From: JBOGFC01 sp050742155
GTDB taxonomy: Bacteria > Actinomycetota > Acidimicrobiia > Spongiisociales > JALYHC01
Assembly: GCA_050742155.1 (NCBI GenBank)
Contig: JBOGFC010000228.1
Location: 1 to 5,342, forward strand
DNA: 5,342 bases
Direction of reading: 5' to 3'
Shown here: positions 5,243 to 5,342 of the stretch, piece by piece
Layout of the letters: the number at the start of each line of letters is the position of its first letter
Numbering within the stretch: position 1 is the first letter of the stretch
Made by a program: the position numbers and the translations under genes
Notes under the pieces: model-generated
Database searches by the model: none
What the model saw: the letters and a program-made list of their open reading frames with translations, nothing else
What the model was told of the DNA's origin: nothing

Positions 5243-5342
5243 TCAGGCGGCTCTCCCCAGGGCTCGGTTGCGGTTGGCGACGTGGGTGGCCTCGTCGTAG
5301 AGGACGCCCTTTCGGAGGCAGTGCCAGAGGACCTCCAGCCAG
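5243..5342 (-). CDS. Probable transposase C-terminus (IS110/IS116/IS902-like), partial
   Basis: The - strand holds 32 codons and a TGA stop at 5245-5243; the rest lies beyond the right edge. The visible end reads WLEVLWHCLRKGVLYDEATH followed by VANRNRALGRAA. A helix ending in a W-H-x-L-x-K/R-G-x-x-Y-D/R pattern is typical of the C-termini of IS110-family (IS116/IS902) transposases, which cut and join DNA using an N-terminal DEDD domain and a C-terminal serine domain. Neither catalytic domain is in view, so the family call rests on resemblance of a short tail. The gene converges on hpt with only 23 bases between the stop codons, so the element's end should fall in or close to 5220-5242. No terminal inverted repeat can be confirmed with one end available, and IS110 elements generally lack one. 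An unrelated - strand gene is the alternative. Confidence 0.5.
   Translation of the reverse strand, partial: WLEVLWHCLRKGVLYDEATHVANRNRALGRAA

Noticed and set aside
5216..5342. An open + strand frame from ATG 5216 to the edge as the next gene
   Set aside because: It is the complement of the transposase-like tail and resembles no protein. Only its start codon and the upstream box may be relics of a real gene.

Overview
The window is high-GC, gene-dense DNA with seven complete protein genes on the + strand, a truncated gene at the left edge, and the end of what looks like a transposase gene on the - strand at the right edge. The gene content points to a member of the Actinomycetota. The order pgsA-type synthase, gcvH, GarA-like FHA protein, FtsR-like MerR regulator matches the order known from Mycobacterium tuberculosis (pgsA2 ... 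gcvH, garA, Rv1828). The zinc-ribbon FHA protein, the form of the HPRT and the absence of the usual small genes between pgsA and gcvH suggest a lineage outside the classical Actinomycetia, possibly Acidimicrobiia or a relative. That placement is inference.

Layout. 2-1284: the end of a peptide/nickel-type ABC transporter operon, with the C-terminus of a DppD/OppD ATPase followed by a complete DppF/OppF ATPase in a 4-base GTGA overlap. 1261-1357: a small repeat island, made of a 36-bp tandem duplication that covers the dppF stop codon and a REP-like C/G-rich palindrome. 1346-1891: a CDP-alcohol phosphatidyltransferase whose start appears to lie inside that palindrome. 1912-2292: gcvH. 2356-5219: a tightly overlapping set of FHA protein, FtsR-like regulator, D,D-carboxypeptidase and hypoxanthine phosphoribosyltransferase (HPRT). 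5243-5342: the C-terminal 32 codons of a probable IS110-type transposase, reading toward hpt and only 23 bases from it.

How the genes work together. The left pair powers peptide import. The centre and right form a housekeeping cluster: phospholipid synthesis, the glycine cleavage carrier, a phospho-signalling FHA protein, a cell-division-type regulator, peptidoglycan trimming and purine salvage. gcvH and the FHA gene each have a TAnnnT box 7 bases before the ATG and no convincing Shine-Dalgarno, which suggests leaderless transcripts. From the FHA gene on, every junction overlaps by 4 or 8 bases, which suggests one translationally coupled transcript.

I see no clearly new defence or mobile system. 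The most unusual points are the repeat island that seems to supply the synthase start codon, and the insertion-element end where the next gene of the cluster should begin.
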